A DNA stretch of 47,842 nucleotides from Planctomycetales bacterium (GCA_007119795.1 SKOZ01000073.1:1-47842); one strand, 5' to 3'; numbered from the stretch's first letter, positions 1 through 8,847 are shown. Notes: generated by a model from the sequence alone, not told the origin. Program-made: numbers and translations.

Positions 1-96
1 CATCCGGAGGTGGTCGAGGACCTCACCTCGCGGCTGGCCGGCTGGCGGCGCGCCATGGAGCAGGCCGAGCCGCGGGGTCCCTTCCGGGACTTCTGA
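1..96 (+). CDS. C-terminal tail of a probable sulfatase (partial)
   Basis: Only the last 31 codons are in the window, ending at TGA 94-96. The tail (HPEVVEDLTSRLAGWRRAME and a few more residues) has the look of the C-terminal helix of formylglycine-dependent sulfatases, which often end in a 'PEVV..L...L..W' segment, and sulfatases are abundant in planctomycetes. The catalytic part lies outside the window, so the function is an inference from a short tail. The same frame stays open past the stop for 46 codons (97-237) and ends in a hydrophobic stretch plus four arginines; see findings. Confidence 0.4.
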   Translation, partial: HPEVVEDLTSRLAGWRRAMEQAEPRGPFRDF

Positions 97-257
97 GCCG
101 CAGCCGTCGGGTACAAGAGCTACGGTGAGATCGACCGGGTCGATGCGCGCACCTCAGCAGGGTATCCTTGGCTGTGCAGGCTGGCGGGATTGGCAGTAGG
201 CTTCGCCGCCTCGATCGCCTTCCGCCGGCGGCGATGAGGGTGGTGCTGGTAGACATG

Positions 258-474
258 GTAACCGTTCACGGGCCGGCCGGGGACTGGTCCATTTTTCGGC
301 CAATAGACACCTGTCTTTAGCGACCGCCGATACCCGAAAAATGGACCCGTCCCCTTACCCTGCCGCGGCGTACCGGGCGAAGGGGACAGTCCCATTTTCG
401 CGGCCGAATCGCGCCGTCCACGAGGAATACCCTCTATGGCCGCGAAAATCGGGACGGTCCCCGTGAACGGTTAT
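258..474. repeat. 217-bp two-hairpin repeat, copy 1 (MITE-like)
   Basis: This copy is nearly identical over its whole length to 37268-37484. It begins GTAACCGTTCACGGG and ends in the inverted form CCCGTGAACGGTTA, with the last bases diverged (TG where the other copy has C). Inside are two long inverted repeats: 279-299 pairs with 334-354 (20 of 21 positions) and 382-405 pairs with 438-462 (nearly perfect). Between them CCCCTT and AAGGGG also face each other. No coding capacity is evident. No direct repeat flanks this copy. It resembles a non-autonomous transposable element or a paired REP-like element. Confidence 0.85.
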
Positions 475-835
475 GCCTAGGCCGTCATGTCCGGGGGCGC
501 AAACAGAGGACTCTCGCGGCGCAGCGGGTGGAGGGGGAGAGTTTTCGGTTTTCAGTTTTCGGTCTCGGGCGGGGTATCGAGTGGCGGCCGAGCGGTCTCC
601 GCATCGGGCGCGACCCCTCTCCCCTGCCTGCTGTCCACTCCTTTTCTCACCTGTCTCATCGCTTGCGCGTCGTCCGGGGCGCGGTGGACGGATCGGCGAT
701 CCGCCCCACAGATTGGGGGGGTATCCGCGGGTACCCTGGGACGCGTCGCGGCCTTTCTGGCCTTCGGGTTCCTCGTTGGGCTCGATCCCCGAGCTTTAGT
801 CAGGACTCGTCGGCGGTCATTTCAGAAATACAGTA
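475..835. other. Intergenic stretch without recognisable gene
   Basis: About 360 bases between the repeat and the first promoter-like site. Short open frames here are Arg/Ser/Pro-rich with no recognisable motif. No RNA gene or convincing terminator is seen. Confidence 0.5.
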
Positions 836-864
836 TTGACTGGCAACAGGAAAGCAGCTATGAA
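836..864 (+). promoter_or_regulatory. Sigma70-like promoter upstream of pilT
   Basis: TTGACT at 836-841 and TATGAA at 859-864 are separated by exactly 17 bases, in a locally AT-richer patch. A transcript from here would have a leader of about 410 bases before the pilT start at 1285. The leader (865-1281) holds a 104-codon open frame at 959-1273 with a fair ribosome-binding site but no recognisable product. The promoter rests on sequence match only. Confidence 0.45.
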
Positions 865-1284
865 AATAAGTTGCCTGCGATGATCTGCAAGGGATTATCG
901 AAGAAATGCCCTAGATCGTCGAGGGCCAATAGACCTGCTTCAGAAAGGAGCAGTCGTCATGGCCGGGAAGCGTGAGCATCACGGGGTGGTTGAAGGCCTC
1001 GCGGAGGTCATCCGCTCCGATCCACGCATTGCTGTCGCGTCTCACACGGCGACACTCTCTGGCTCCCCAGGGGCGGCCGCGACTGCGCCGTCGAAGAGGC
1101 CATTCGCCTCGATCCCTGCCACGCTGAGGCCGGCGAAACGTGCGGTGTCACGGAGCATCCCGGGGGGACTGGGCGGGTGCAACGGCCGGTTTCGCCGGGG
1201 CGCGGCAGCTTTCTTCCCCCCAGGGTGCGCCGCGGCAGATGCGGTTCCATCACTCCCGGTTTGGAGACGATAAGGAGGCGGATG

Positions 1285-2433
1285 ATGACGACGATGTCTG
1301 TCGAGGCCGACAAGGAGCGATTCCTGAAGAGGGAGGAGCTGGAGATCGACCAGCTTTTCCGGGCCGTGGTGAAGCTCGACGGCAGCAACCTCCACCTCAA
1401 GGTCGACCGCCCCCCTTACATCCGCGTGGCCGGCCTGCTGCAGCCGATGGACGGCGCGCCGATCGACGCGGAGGAGATGGTGCAGTTGATCCTTCCCATG
1501 ATGGATCAGCGGAACCGGCACATCCTCCAGGAGGAGGGCGGCACCGACTTCGCCCACTTCATGGAGATGGACGGCAAGACCTGGCGGTTCCGCGTCAACG
1601 TCCTCACGCAGCAGGGGAAGATCGGCCTCGTGGCCCAGCGGGTGAACAACTTCATCCCGGACTTCGAGTCGCTTCACCTCCCCGAGGGGCTGGACAAGCT
1701 CTGCCATTTCAGCCAGGGGATGATCCTCCTGGCGGGGATCACCGGTTGCGGCAAGACCACCACCATCGCCTCGATGCTGGACTACATCAACCACCACTAC
1801 CGCAAACATATCCTGACGCTGGAAGACCCCATCGAGTACACCTTCACCGAAGACAAGTGCCTGATCAACCAGCGCGAGATCGGCATGGACGTGAGGAATT
1901 TCGCCATCGGCATGAAGCACGCCGTCCGCGAAGACCCCGACGTGATGCTCGTCGGCGAGATGCGCGACCGGGAGACCTTCGAGACGGCGATCCAGGCCGC
2001 CGAGACCGGCCACCTCGTCTTCGGCACCGTCCACGCCTCCACGGCGCCCAGCACCATCGGCCGCATCCTCGACCTCTTCCCGGAAGACCTGCACCAGGCG
2101 ATCCGCTCGGCGATCGTCTTCAACATGAAAGCGGTCATCGCCCAGAAGCTCCTCTCCTCGATCAAGGAAGGGGTGCAAAGGGTTCCCGCCTGCGAACTGA
2201 TGATCTTCAACGCCACCGTGCGAAAGCTGATCCTCAACCAGCAGGAAGTGAAGCTGCCCGACGCCATCCGTATCGGCGCCTCGGAGGGGATGCAGGACTT
2301 CACCCTGAGCCTCAAGCAACTCGTCGAGGATAATCTCATCGGCCGGGCCACGGCCCTCGAGGCGGCTCCCAGCCCGGAGGCCCTCAAGATGGTGCTCAAG
2401 GGGATCTCCGTGAGCGCGCCGGGGATTCTGTAG
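1285..2433 (+). CDS. pilT: PilT-like type IV pilus retraction ATPase
   Basis: The protein has 382 residues, normal for the PilT/GspE secretion ATPase superfamily. Known role: a cytoplasmic hexameric ATPase that depolymerises type IV pilin filaments, driving retraction, twitching motility or DNA uptake. In order are the N-terminal PAS-like domain, a Walker A motif GITGCGKTTT at about residue 151 (Cys replaces the common Ser), the Asp box LEDPIEYTF, the Walker B region VMLVGEMRD at about 219 and the His box VFGTVHAS. AAGGAGG at 1272-1278 places the start at the ATG at 1285; ATG 1282 is in frame just before it. No other pilus gene is nearby, so pilus assembly genes would lie elsewhere. The distinction from PilU rests on overall resemblance. 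Confidence 0.88.
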   Translation: MTTMSVEADKERFLKREELEIDQLFRAVVKLDGSNLHLKVDRPPYIRVAGLLQPMDGAPIDAEEMVQLILPMMDQRNRHILQEEGGTDFAHFMEMDGKTWRFRVNVLTQQGKIGLVAQRVNNFIPDFESLHLPEGLDKLCHFSQGMILLAGITGCGKTTTIASMLDYINHHYRKHILTLEDPIEYTFTEDKCLINQREIGMDVRNFAIGMKHAVREDPDVMLVGEMRDRETFETAIQAAETGHLVFGTVHASTAPSTIGRILDLFPEDLHQAIRSAIVFNMKAVIAQKLLSSIKEGVQRVPACELMIFNATVRKLILNQQEVKLPDAIRIGASEGMQDFTLSLKQLVEDNLIGRATALEAAPSPEALKMVLKGISVSAPGIL

Positions 2434-2751
2434 GCATCTGCGTAAGTCCCCCCTCATGCCCAGGTGGCGGAAGTGTTCGATACACAGCTTCAGCCGGATG
2501 TCTGCACTCCTTTCCAGCAGCTGCTCGTCAATGGGGTGCGAATCCGTAGCGGCGCGCGAGGCCCTCTCGGCCCGGTCGCGCAACATCTGGCTGTCCACCC
2601 GGGTAGAAACCGCTCCCGAAGTGACCTTGCCTTGCCACGAGGACCGCTCGTGCTTGACGTGCGGAGCGGGCAAGAGATAGACTATTGAGGCGTTGGTGGT
2701 TGGCGCGGATGCCGCCTCGTGGGGAACGGTCGCCCAGAGCGGGGGTCTTTT
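2434..2751. other. Intergenic region after pilT
   Basis: About 320 bases. Both strands have open frames of about 75 codons. The minus-strand reading has a helical, charged composition (for example MLRDRAERASRAA around 2590-2540), but no product is recognised and no ribosome-binding site stands out. It could be a decayed gene. Confidence 0.35.
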
Positions 2752-2790
2752 CCGGCTGGACGGCCCTCCGGGGGGCAGCCCGGCTTTTTT
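2752..2790 (+). terminator. Possible rho-independent terminator of pilT
   Basis: CCGGCTG at 2752 pairs with CAGCCCGG (one bulged C) across a GC-rich interior, followed directly by six T residues at 2785-2790. It lies between pilT and the sugar operon. The stem is imperfect, so confidence is modest. Confidence 0.4.
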
Positions 2791-2944
2791 CCCTTTTCCT
2801 TGTCGGGCCTTCCGGTCGGTCTGTGGCGGCGCCTTGCCCGAGGCGGATCGTGCACCTGCTCCGCCATCGAACACCATCGTTTCGTATGGCCAAGCCACTG
2901 CAATAAGGAATCCTTCTCCGCACCCACACCGACAGGACTATCCG

Positions 2945-4378
2945 ATGACTCCGCGCGCGCTCACCCTCGGCGTGCTCATTGGCAACCGCGACTTCTTTCC
3001 CGACCCTTTGGTGGCGGAGGCCCGCGCCGACGTCCTGAAGCTCTGCGAGGAGCACGGCGTCGAGCCGGTGCTGGTCTCGGTGGATGAAACCAAGCTGGGG
3101 GGGGTGGAGACGCATGCCGAGGCCCGCCGCTGCGCGGAGCTCTTCCGGCAACATCGCGATGCGATCGCCGGTCTGTTGGTGGTGTTGCCCAACTTCGGCG
3201 ACGAAAAGGGCATCGCCGATGCTATCCGTCTGAGCGGCCTGCGAGTTCCGATCCTGGTGCAGGGCTACCCGGACGACCTCGATCAGCTCAGCGCGGCCCG
3301 GCGGCGCGACGCCTTCTGCGGCAAGATATCCGTGTGCAACAACCTCTGCCAGGCGGGAATCCCCTTCTCCCTGACCACCCGCCACGTCGTGCGCCCCTCG
3401 GACCCCTCGTTCCGCGCCGACCTGGCCCGCTTCCTGAGCGTCTGCCGCGTGGTCCGGGGACTGCGCGCGGTCCGCATCGGCGCGGTGGGCGCCCGGCCGG
3501 GGGCGTTCAACACCGTGCGGTACAGCGAGAAGATCCTGGAGCGCAACGGTATCAGCGTCACCACCGTCGATCTCTCGGAGATCCTCGGCGCCGCGGAGCG
3601 GTTGGAGGCGGCCGACCCGCGGGTGGAGGAGAAGCTGGCGGCGGTGCGCCGCTACGCCCCGGCGCCGGGGGTGCCGGAGAGCAAGCTCCGCGACATGGCC
3701 CGGCTGGCCGTGGTGCTGGGCGAGTTCATGGAGGCCCACGCCCTCGACGCTACGGCTATCCAGTGCTGGACTTCGCTCCAGGGCAACTACGGATGCAACG
3801 TCTGCACCGCCATGAGCATGATGAGCGAACAATTTTTGCCCAGTGCCTGCGAGGTGGACGTGACGGGCGCGCTGACCATGTACGCCATGCAACTGGCCGC
3901 GAACTCACCCGCGGCCCTGGTCGACTGGAACAACAACTACGGCGAGGAGCCCGACAAGTGCGTCCTGTTCCACTGCGGCAACTGGGCGAAGTCGTTCCTG
4001 CCCGACATCGAGATCAGCCACGCGCCGATCCTGGGGAGCACGTTGGGGGTGGAGAACACCTACGGGGCCCTCTCCGGGCGGACCCCCGCCGGATCGCTGA
4101 CCTTCGGCCGGCTCACCACGGACGACGCAGCGGGCTCCATTCGAGCCTACGTGGGCGAGGGGACGCTCACCGACGACCGGCTGGAGACCTTCGGTACCCG
4201 CGCCGTGGCCCATGTGTCCCGGCTGGAGAAACTGCTCCGCCATGTATGCCTGAACGGCTTCGAGCACCACGCCGTGATGACCCAGTCGCACACCGCCGAC
4301 GTCCTTGCAGAGGCCTTTGCGCGGTATCTGGGCTGGGAAGTCTATTACCACGAGGATCCCCAAGCGGAAGGCTACTGA
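2945..4378 (+). CDS. L-fucose/L-arabinose isomerase-family sugar isomerase
   Basis: The protein has 477 residues and belongs to the FucI/AraA-like family (COG2407-type, shorter than E. coli FucI). Known members interconvert aldoses and ketoses using Mn2+ held by Glu, Asp and His. Candidate ligands are in CEVDVTG (about residue 301) and the conserved HCGNW (about 343). The ATG at 2945 is chosen because the conserved N-terminus (LGVLIGNRDFFP) begins right after it; the frame is open further upstream. It heads an operon with a split transketolase, an FGGY kinase and a ribose-type ABC transporter. The substrate is not shown by the sequence: fucose, arabinose and xylose are possible, but no matching aldolase or epimerase follows. 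D-apiose to D-apulose is the inferred alternative. Confidence 0.8.
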   Translation: MTPRALTLGVLIGNRDFFPDPLVAEARADVLKLCEEHGVEPVLVSVDETKLGGVETHAEARRCAELFRQHRDAIAGLLVVLPNFGDEKGIADAIRLSGLRVPILVQGYPDDLDQLSAARRRDAFCGKISVCNNLCQAGIPFSLTTRHVVRPSDPSFRADLARFLSVCRVVRGLRAVRIGAVGARPGAFNTVRYSEKILERNGISVTTVDLSEILGAAERLEAADPRVEEKLAAVRRYAPAPGVPESKLRDMARLAVVLGEFMEAHALDATAIQCWTSLQGNYGCNVCTAMSMMSEQFLPSACEVDVTGALTMYAMQLAANSPAALVDWNNNYGEEPDKCVLFHCGNWAKSFLPDIEISHAPILGSTLGVENTYGALSGRTPAGSLTFGRLTTDDAAGSIRAYVGEGTLTDDRLETFGTRAVAHVSRLEKLLRHVCLNGFEHHAVMTQSHTADVLAEAFARYLGWEVYYHEDPQAEGY

Positions 4379-4493
4379 CGCTTTCGAAAAGGATCGGGAG
4401 TACCGCGGGGCATAGGCTCCCGAATCCCTGGCTCTGCCTGGGATTGCCCGCGGGGAACGGCCGCGCATCGAAAACCTGCCGAGACCACCCTTC

Positions 4494-5330
4494 ATGACCG
4501 ACCACGAGCTGGCGCGCAAGTCCTGGCAGTACCGCCGCAGCATCCTGGAGTCGATCTACCGCGCCGGGGCCGGCCACACGGGAGGGAGCCTCTCCTGCGT
4601 GGACATCCTCAACGTGCTCTACAACCGCGTCCTCCGCGTGGCACCGGATACCTTCTGCGATCCGGGACGCGACCGCTACGTGCAGAGCAAGGGACACAGC
4701 GTCGAGGCCCTGTACGTGGTGCTGGCGGACCGCGGCTTTTTTTCCCCCGCGGAACTGGAGACCCTCTGCCGCTACGGGTCGCACTTCGTCGGCCACCCCA
4801 CGCGCAAGGTCCCGGGCATCGAGCAGAACACGGGCGCCTTGGGACACGGGCTCTCCCTCGGTGTGGGCATGGCCCTGGCCGCGAAGTTGGACGGGGCGGA
4901 CTACCGCGTCTTCACCCTGCTGGGCGATGGGGAGCTGGCCGAGGGCTCGAATTGGGAGGCGGCCATGTCCGCCGCCCACTACCGGCTGGACAACCTCACG
5001 GCCATCGTGGACCACAACGGGCTGCAGATCACCGGCCGCACCCGCGACGTTTGCTGCAACGAGCCATTGGACGCCAAATTCGCCGCTTTCGGCTGGTCGG
5101 TCGAGACGGTCGACGGTCACGACGTGGGGGCGCTCACGGCTGCGTTGACGCGGTCGCCGGAGGCGGGAAAGCCGCGGGCGATCATCGCCCAGACGGTCAA
5201 AGGGAAGGGGGTGAGCTTCATGGAGAACGTCGCCCGCTGGCACCACGGCGTTCCCAACGAGGAGGAATACGCGCGGGCACTGGAGGAGATCGAGGCGGCG
5301 CTGGCGGCGTGGGAGGAGGTGGCTCGATGA
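4494..5330 (+). CDS. Transketolase N-terminal subunit (thiamine-diphosphate half)
   Basis: The protein has 278 residues, the usual size of the N-terminal half of split transketolases. The thiamine diphosphate/Mg motif GDGELAEGSNWEAAM is present (about residues 143-157). Active-site histidines of the family are visible in GAGHTGG, SKGHSVEALY, VGHPTRK and RWHHGVPN. It must pair with the next gene product to form the active site. The stop overlaps the next start (ATGA at 5327-5330), as expected for translational coupling. It lies 115 bases after the isomerase. Its presence in a sugar-import operon with no aldolase suggests it carries the carbon-carbon cleavage step. It is comparable in layout to AptA of the apulose-4-phosphate pathway, which is an inference. 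Confidence 0.88.
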   Translation: MTDHELARKSWQYRRSILESIYRAGAGHTGGSLSCVDILNVLYNRVLRVAPDTFCDPGRDRYVQSKGHSVEALYVVLADRGFFSPAELETLCRYGSHFVGHPTRKVPGIEQNTGALGHGLSLGVGMALAAKLDGADYRVFTLLGDGELAEGSNWEAAMSAAHYRLDNLTAIVDHNGLQITGRTRDVCCNEPLDAKFAAFGWSVETVDGHDVGALTAALTRSPEAGKPRAIIAQTVKGKGVSFMENVARWHHGVPNEEEYARALEEIEAALAAWEEVAR

Positions 5331-6334
5331 GCGCGCCCGTCCCGTCGCCGTTGAGCCCCGCCGCGCGGGCCCTGGCCGAACGGGTGGGCCTGCGGATGGG
5401 CCGGCCGAACCTCGACGCCTTTGCCGAGACGCTGCAGGAGCTGGCCGAGTCGGACCGTCGCGTGCTGGCCGTCACCAGCGATTCGCGGGGGTCCGGACGG
5501 TTGGGGCCCTTCGCCGCAGCGCTGCCCCACCGGATCGTCGAGGTGGGAATCGCCGAGCAGAACCTGGTGGGCATCGCCGCCGGACTGGCGTCGTCCGGCA
5601 AGGTCGTGTTCGCCGTCTCGCCCGCCTGCTTCCTCACGGCCCGGGCCCTGGAACAGATCAAGAATGACGTCGCCTATGCCGACAACGCCGTGACGCTCGT
5701 GGGCATCAGCGCCGGCGTGAGCTACGGCGCGCTGGGGAGCACGCACCACTCCCTGCACGACCTGGCGGCGCTGCGCGCCATCCACAACGTAGATCTTGTC
5801 GTGCCCGCCGACAATTTCGAGACGCGCCAGGCCGTACGCGCTGCTGCGGCTGCGGAGCACCCTGTGTACCTCCGCTTCGGCAAGCTGCCCATGCTGGACA
5901 TGCACGACGGCAGCGCCCGCTTCGAGATCGGCAAGGCGATCCTGCTGCGCGACGGCCGCGACGTGGCCTTCCTGGCCAGCGGCGAGACGGTGGTCCACGC
6001 GCGGCTCGCCGCCGAGCTCCTCCAGGGCGAGGGCCTCTCCTGCCGCGTGCTGAGTATGCACACCGTCAAGCCGCTCGATGCCGAGGCGGTGCTGCGGGCC
6101 GGCCGCGAGTGCCGGGCGATGATCACCGTCGAGGAGCACCTCGTCCACGGCGGGCTGGGCGAGGCCTGCGCGGCCGTGCTGCTCCAGGGTGCGGCGGCGC
6201 CGAGGCTGAAGATCGTGGGCATCCCGCATGAATATACCGTGACCGGCAGCCAGGCCGACATCTTCCGCCATTACGGCATCACCATGGAAGGCCTGGCGGG
6301 GACGGCGCGGCGGCTTCTGGAGAGCCTGCCATGA
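5327..6334 (+). CDS. Transketolase C-terminal subunit with altered substrate pocket
   Basis: The protein has 335 residues: pyrimidine-binding domain plus C-terminal domain. The catalytic Glu motif VGIAEQN is intact. The region that in ordinary split transketolases reads roughly GTHAGLSVGEDGATHQ reads GISAGVSYGALGSTHH here. The His that contacts the substrate phosphate is Ser128, and the acidic ED pair, whose Asp reads acceptor-sugar hydroxyls in yeast and E. coli enzymes, is Ala135-Leu136. The substrate arginine in PVYLRFG is kept. So it is a transketolase half with non-standard specificity. ATG 5327 overlaps the upstream stop, and its own stop overlaps the kinase start (ATGA at 6331-6334). 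Confidence 0.87.
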   Translation: MSAPVPSPLSPAARALAERVGLRMGRPNLDAFAETLQELAESDRRVLAVTSDSRGSGRLGPFAAALPHRIVEVGIAEQNLVGIAAGLASSGKVVFAVSPACFLTARALEQIKNDVAYADNAVTLVGISAGVSYGALGSTHHSLHDLAALRAIHNVDLVVPADNFETRQAVRAAAAAEHPVYLRFGKLPMLDMHDGSARFEIGKAILLRDGRDVAFLASGETVVHARLAAELLQGEGLSCRVLSMHTVKPLDAEAVLRAGRECRAMITVEEHLVHGGLGEACAAVLLQGAAAPRLKIVGIPHEYTVTGSQADIFRHYGITMEGLAGTARRLLESLP

Positions 6335-7809
6335 CCTGCATTCTGGCCATCGACCAGAGCACCTCCGCCACCAAGGCGCTCCTGTACGACGCCGGAGGGC
6401 TTCTCGTCGACAAGACATCGCACGAGCACCGCCAGATCTACCCCCAGCCCGGCTGGGTCGAGCACGATGCCGAGGAGATCTGGCAGAACACGCTCGCGGC
6501 GATGGACGAGCTTCTGGCGCGCAACCGGACTCGCACCGGCAGCCTGGCCTGCCTGAGCCTGACGAATCAGCGGGAGACAATCGTGGTGTTCGACCGCGCC
6601 ACCGGCAGACCGTTGCAGAACGCCATCGTCTGGCAGTGCCGCCGCGGCGACGCCATCTGCCAGGAGCTGTCCGAGGCGGGACACGGCACCCGGGTGGCCG
6701 AGCAGACCGGGCTGCGGCTCGATTCCTACTTCTCCGCCTCCAAGCTGAAGTGGCTGGTCCGCCAGGACCCCACGCTCCAGGACCTGCTCGCACGGGGGGA
6801 TGCCCTGATCGGGACCATCGACACCTACCTGATCTACCGGCTCACGGGCGGCCAGGTCTTCGCCACCGACCACACCAATGCCAGCCGCACGCTCCTGTTC
6901 GACATCGGCGGGCTCCGCTGGGACGAATGGCTCTGCCACCTCTTCGACGTGCCCCTCCCGGCCCTCCCGGAGGTCCGCGAGAGCGGCGCCTGCTATGGGG
7001 AGACCACGTGCCAGGGGCTCCTCCCCCGGGCACTGCCCATCTGCGGCGTGATGGGGGACTCGCAGGCATCGCTCTTCGCCCACCGCTGCTTCCGGCCGGG
7101 AATGGTCAAGGTCACTTTCGGCAGCGGATCGTCCGTGCTGCTGAACATCGGCCAGCGGCTGCGCCACTCCGCGGGCGGCTCGGTCTCGGCCGTGGCCTGG
7201 GTGATCGGCGGCCAGCCCACCTACTGCTTCGAAGGCATCATCAACTACTCCGCGGCTACGGTAGCCTGGCTCAAGGACCAACTCGGTCTGTTGGGGAACG
7301 CCCGCGAGGCGGAGGCGCTGGCGGCGGCGGTGCCGGACAACGGGGGAGTGTACCTCGTGCCCGCCTTCGCCGGGCTCAGCGCGCCGCACTGGAATCCGGC
7401 GGCGCGGGCGGCCGTGGTGGGGCTTTCGGCCCACAGCGGACGCAGCCACCTGGTCCGCGCGGCGGAGGAGTCGGTGGCCTATCAGATTCGCGACGTACTC
7501 GAGATGATGAAGGTCGAGGCCGGCGTCCCCCTGGAGAGGATCCACGCCGACGGCGGCCCCACCGCCGACCGCTTCCTGATGCAGTTCACGGCCGATATCC
7601 TGGGGATCGAGCTGGAAGTGGCCGAGACACCCGATTGCTCGCCGCTGGGCGCGGTGCTATCGGGTATGATGGGTATTGGTCTTCATGCCTCGCTGGACGA
7701 GCTGGCGGCGCTGCCCCGCGCGGCCCGGTGCTACCGTCCGGCGATGGAACCGGAAATCGTGGAGCGAAACTATGCCGGCTGGCGGGAAGCCGTGCAGCGT
7801 GTCCTGTAG
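6331..7809 (+). CDS. FGGY-family carbohydrate kinase, glycerol-kinase-like
   Basis: The protein has 492 residues, the normal size for FGGY kinases, which phosphorylate sugars or polyols with ATP. It is strikingly GlpK-like. The five glycerol contacts of E. coli GlpK are all retained: Arg81-Glu82 (NQRET), Trp101 (VWQCRR), Tyr133 (DSYFSASK) and Asp243 (GDSQASLF, Asp also being the catalytic base). The ATP-site glycine motifs GSGSSV and DGGPTAD are present. In sequence alone it would be called glycerol kinase, but it sits inside a sugar operon coupled by a 4-base overlap to a transketolase subunit. A substrate with a glycerol-like end, such as apulose, would reconcile both facts; that is inference. 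Confidence 0.85.
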   Translation: MTCILAIDQSTSATKALLYDAGGLLVDKTSHEHRQIYPQPGWVEHDAEEIWQNTLAAMDELLARNRTRTGSLACLSLTNQRETIVVFDRATGRPLQNAIVWQCRRGDAICQELSEAGHGTRVAEQTGLRLDSYFSASKLKWLVRQDPTLQDLLARGDALIGTIDTYLIYRLTGGQVFATDHTNASRTLLFDIGGLRWDEWLCHLFDVPLPALPEVRESGACYGETTCQGLLPRALPICGVMGDSQASLFAHRCFRPGMVKVTFGSGSSVLLNIGQRLRHSAGGSVSAVAWVIGGQPTYCFEGIINYSAATVAWLKDQLGLLGNAREAEALAAAVPDNGGVYLVPAFAGLSAPHWNPAARAAVVGLSAHSGRSHLVRAAEESVAYQIRDVLEMMKVEAGVPLERIHADGGPTADRFLMQFTADILGIELEVAETPDCSPLGAVLSGMMGIGLHASLDELAALPRAARCYRPAMEPEIVERNYAGWREAVQRVL

Positions 7810-7863
7810 AGAATCGATGTCCCCATCCTCGCGGCCCGCAGCCGCCCATGGGAGGTCCGACCG

Positions 7864-8847
7864 ATGAAAGCTCTCTCCGGAAACCTGATTCCCCTGGCCC
7901 TGGTGCTGGGGTTCGCCGCCGGCATCGCGGGGTGCAACCGCCAGACGGCGGAAGGCGACGGGCGGCGGGCGGACGGCGGCGCGCAGCGCGTCGCCGTGGT
8001 GATCTCCACGCTCAACAATCCGTGGTTCGTCGTCCTTGCCGAAACGGCCCGCGACCGGGCGCGAGAGCTCGGCTACGACGCCATGATCTTCGATTCCCAG
8101 AACGACCCGGCGAACGAGGCCGCGCACTTCGAGAACATCGTGGCCTCCGGCTACGACGCCGTCCTCTTCAATCCCACGGACGCCGACGGATCGATCGCCA
8201 ACGTGCGGCGGGCCGCCGCGGCGGGCATCCCCGTCTTCTGCATGGACCGCGAGATCAACGCCACCGACGCCGCCGTCTCGCAGATCCTTTCCGACAACTA
8301 CGCCGGCTGCGTGGCCTTGGGGCAGTATTTCGTCGAGGAGGTCGGTGAGGAGGGTACCTACGTGGAGCTGCTCGGCCTGGTGGGCGACAACAACACCTGG
8401 AACCGCTCGCAGGGCTTCCACAGCGTGGTGGACCGCTTCCCCGGGCTGAAGATGGTCGCCCAGCAGAGCGCCGATTTCGATCGCGCCCGCGCCCTGGAGG
8501 TCATGGAGGCGATCCTCCAGGCGCACCCAGACATCGACGCCGTCTTCTGCGGCAACGACGCCATGGCGATGGGGGCCTACCAGGCGCTGGTGGCGGCGGG
8601 CAAGGCCGACCAGGTGAAGGTCTTCGGCTTCGACGGCGCCGACGACGTCGTGCAACTGATCGCCGAGGGGAAGATCGTAGCCACCGGCATGCAGTTCCCC
8701 AAGGTCATGGCCCAGACTGCCGCCGAGTACGCCGACCGCTACCTCAACGGGGAGCGCGATTTCCCGCAGAAAGTCCCGGTGGCGGTGGAACTGGTGACTC
8801 GCGAGACCGTCGATCAGTTCGTGGGCTACGGCCGCAGGGAGGAATAG
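7864..8847 (+). CDS. Ribose-type ABC substrate-binding lipoprotein
   Basis: The protein has 327 residues. The N-terminus has a basic-hydrophobic signal ending in a lipobox (GIAGC, Cys at about residue 21), so it is probably a lipid-anchored periplasmic protein. The body has the periplasmic-binding-protein type 1 fold of the RbsB family: the opening strand [26 protein letters not shown], the central VPV-like segment IPVFCMDRE, and [13 protein letters not shown] in the second lobe. GGGAGG at 7851-7856 is the ribosome-binding site. It captures the substrate for the ATPase and permease encoded downstream. Members of this family bind pentoses, hexoses and branched sugars; the ligand cannot be read from sequence alone. 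Confidence 0.88.
   Translation: MKALSGNLIPLALVLGFAAGIAGCNRQTAEGDGRRADGGAQRVAVVISTLNNPWFVVLAETARDRARELGYDAMIFDSQNDPANEAAHFENIVASGYDAVLFNPTDADGSIANVRRAAAAGIPVFCMDREINATDAAVSQILSDNYAGCVALGQYFVEEVGEEGTYVELLGLVGDNNTWNRSQGFHSVVDRFPGLKMVAQQSADFDRARALEVMEAILQAHPDIDAVFCGNDAMAMGAYQALVAAGKADQVKVFGFDGADDVVQLIAEGKIVATGMQFPKVMAQTAAEYADRYLNGERDFPQKVPVAVELVTRETVDQFVGYGRREE

Noticed and set aside
959..1273. 104-codon open frame downstream of the promoter at 836-864, with AAAGGAG upstream of its ATG
   Set aside because: The translation is low-complexity Ala/Ser/Pro/Arg with no recognised motif and runs into the pilT ribosome-binding site; a high-GC chance frame is as likely.
1042..2898. 618-codon minus-strand frame opposite pilT
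   Set aside because: It lies antisense to a well-supported ATPase and its translation is the His/Asp/Leu-rich pattern expected of an antisense shadow in high-GC DNA.
6331..7809. Calling the FGGY kinase a housekeeping glycerol kinase (glpK)
   Set aside because: Residues allow it, but translational coupling to a transketolase and the sugar-transport context argue otherwise, so no symbol was given.
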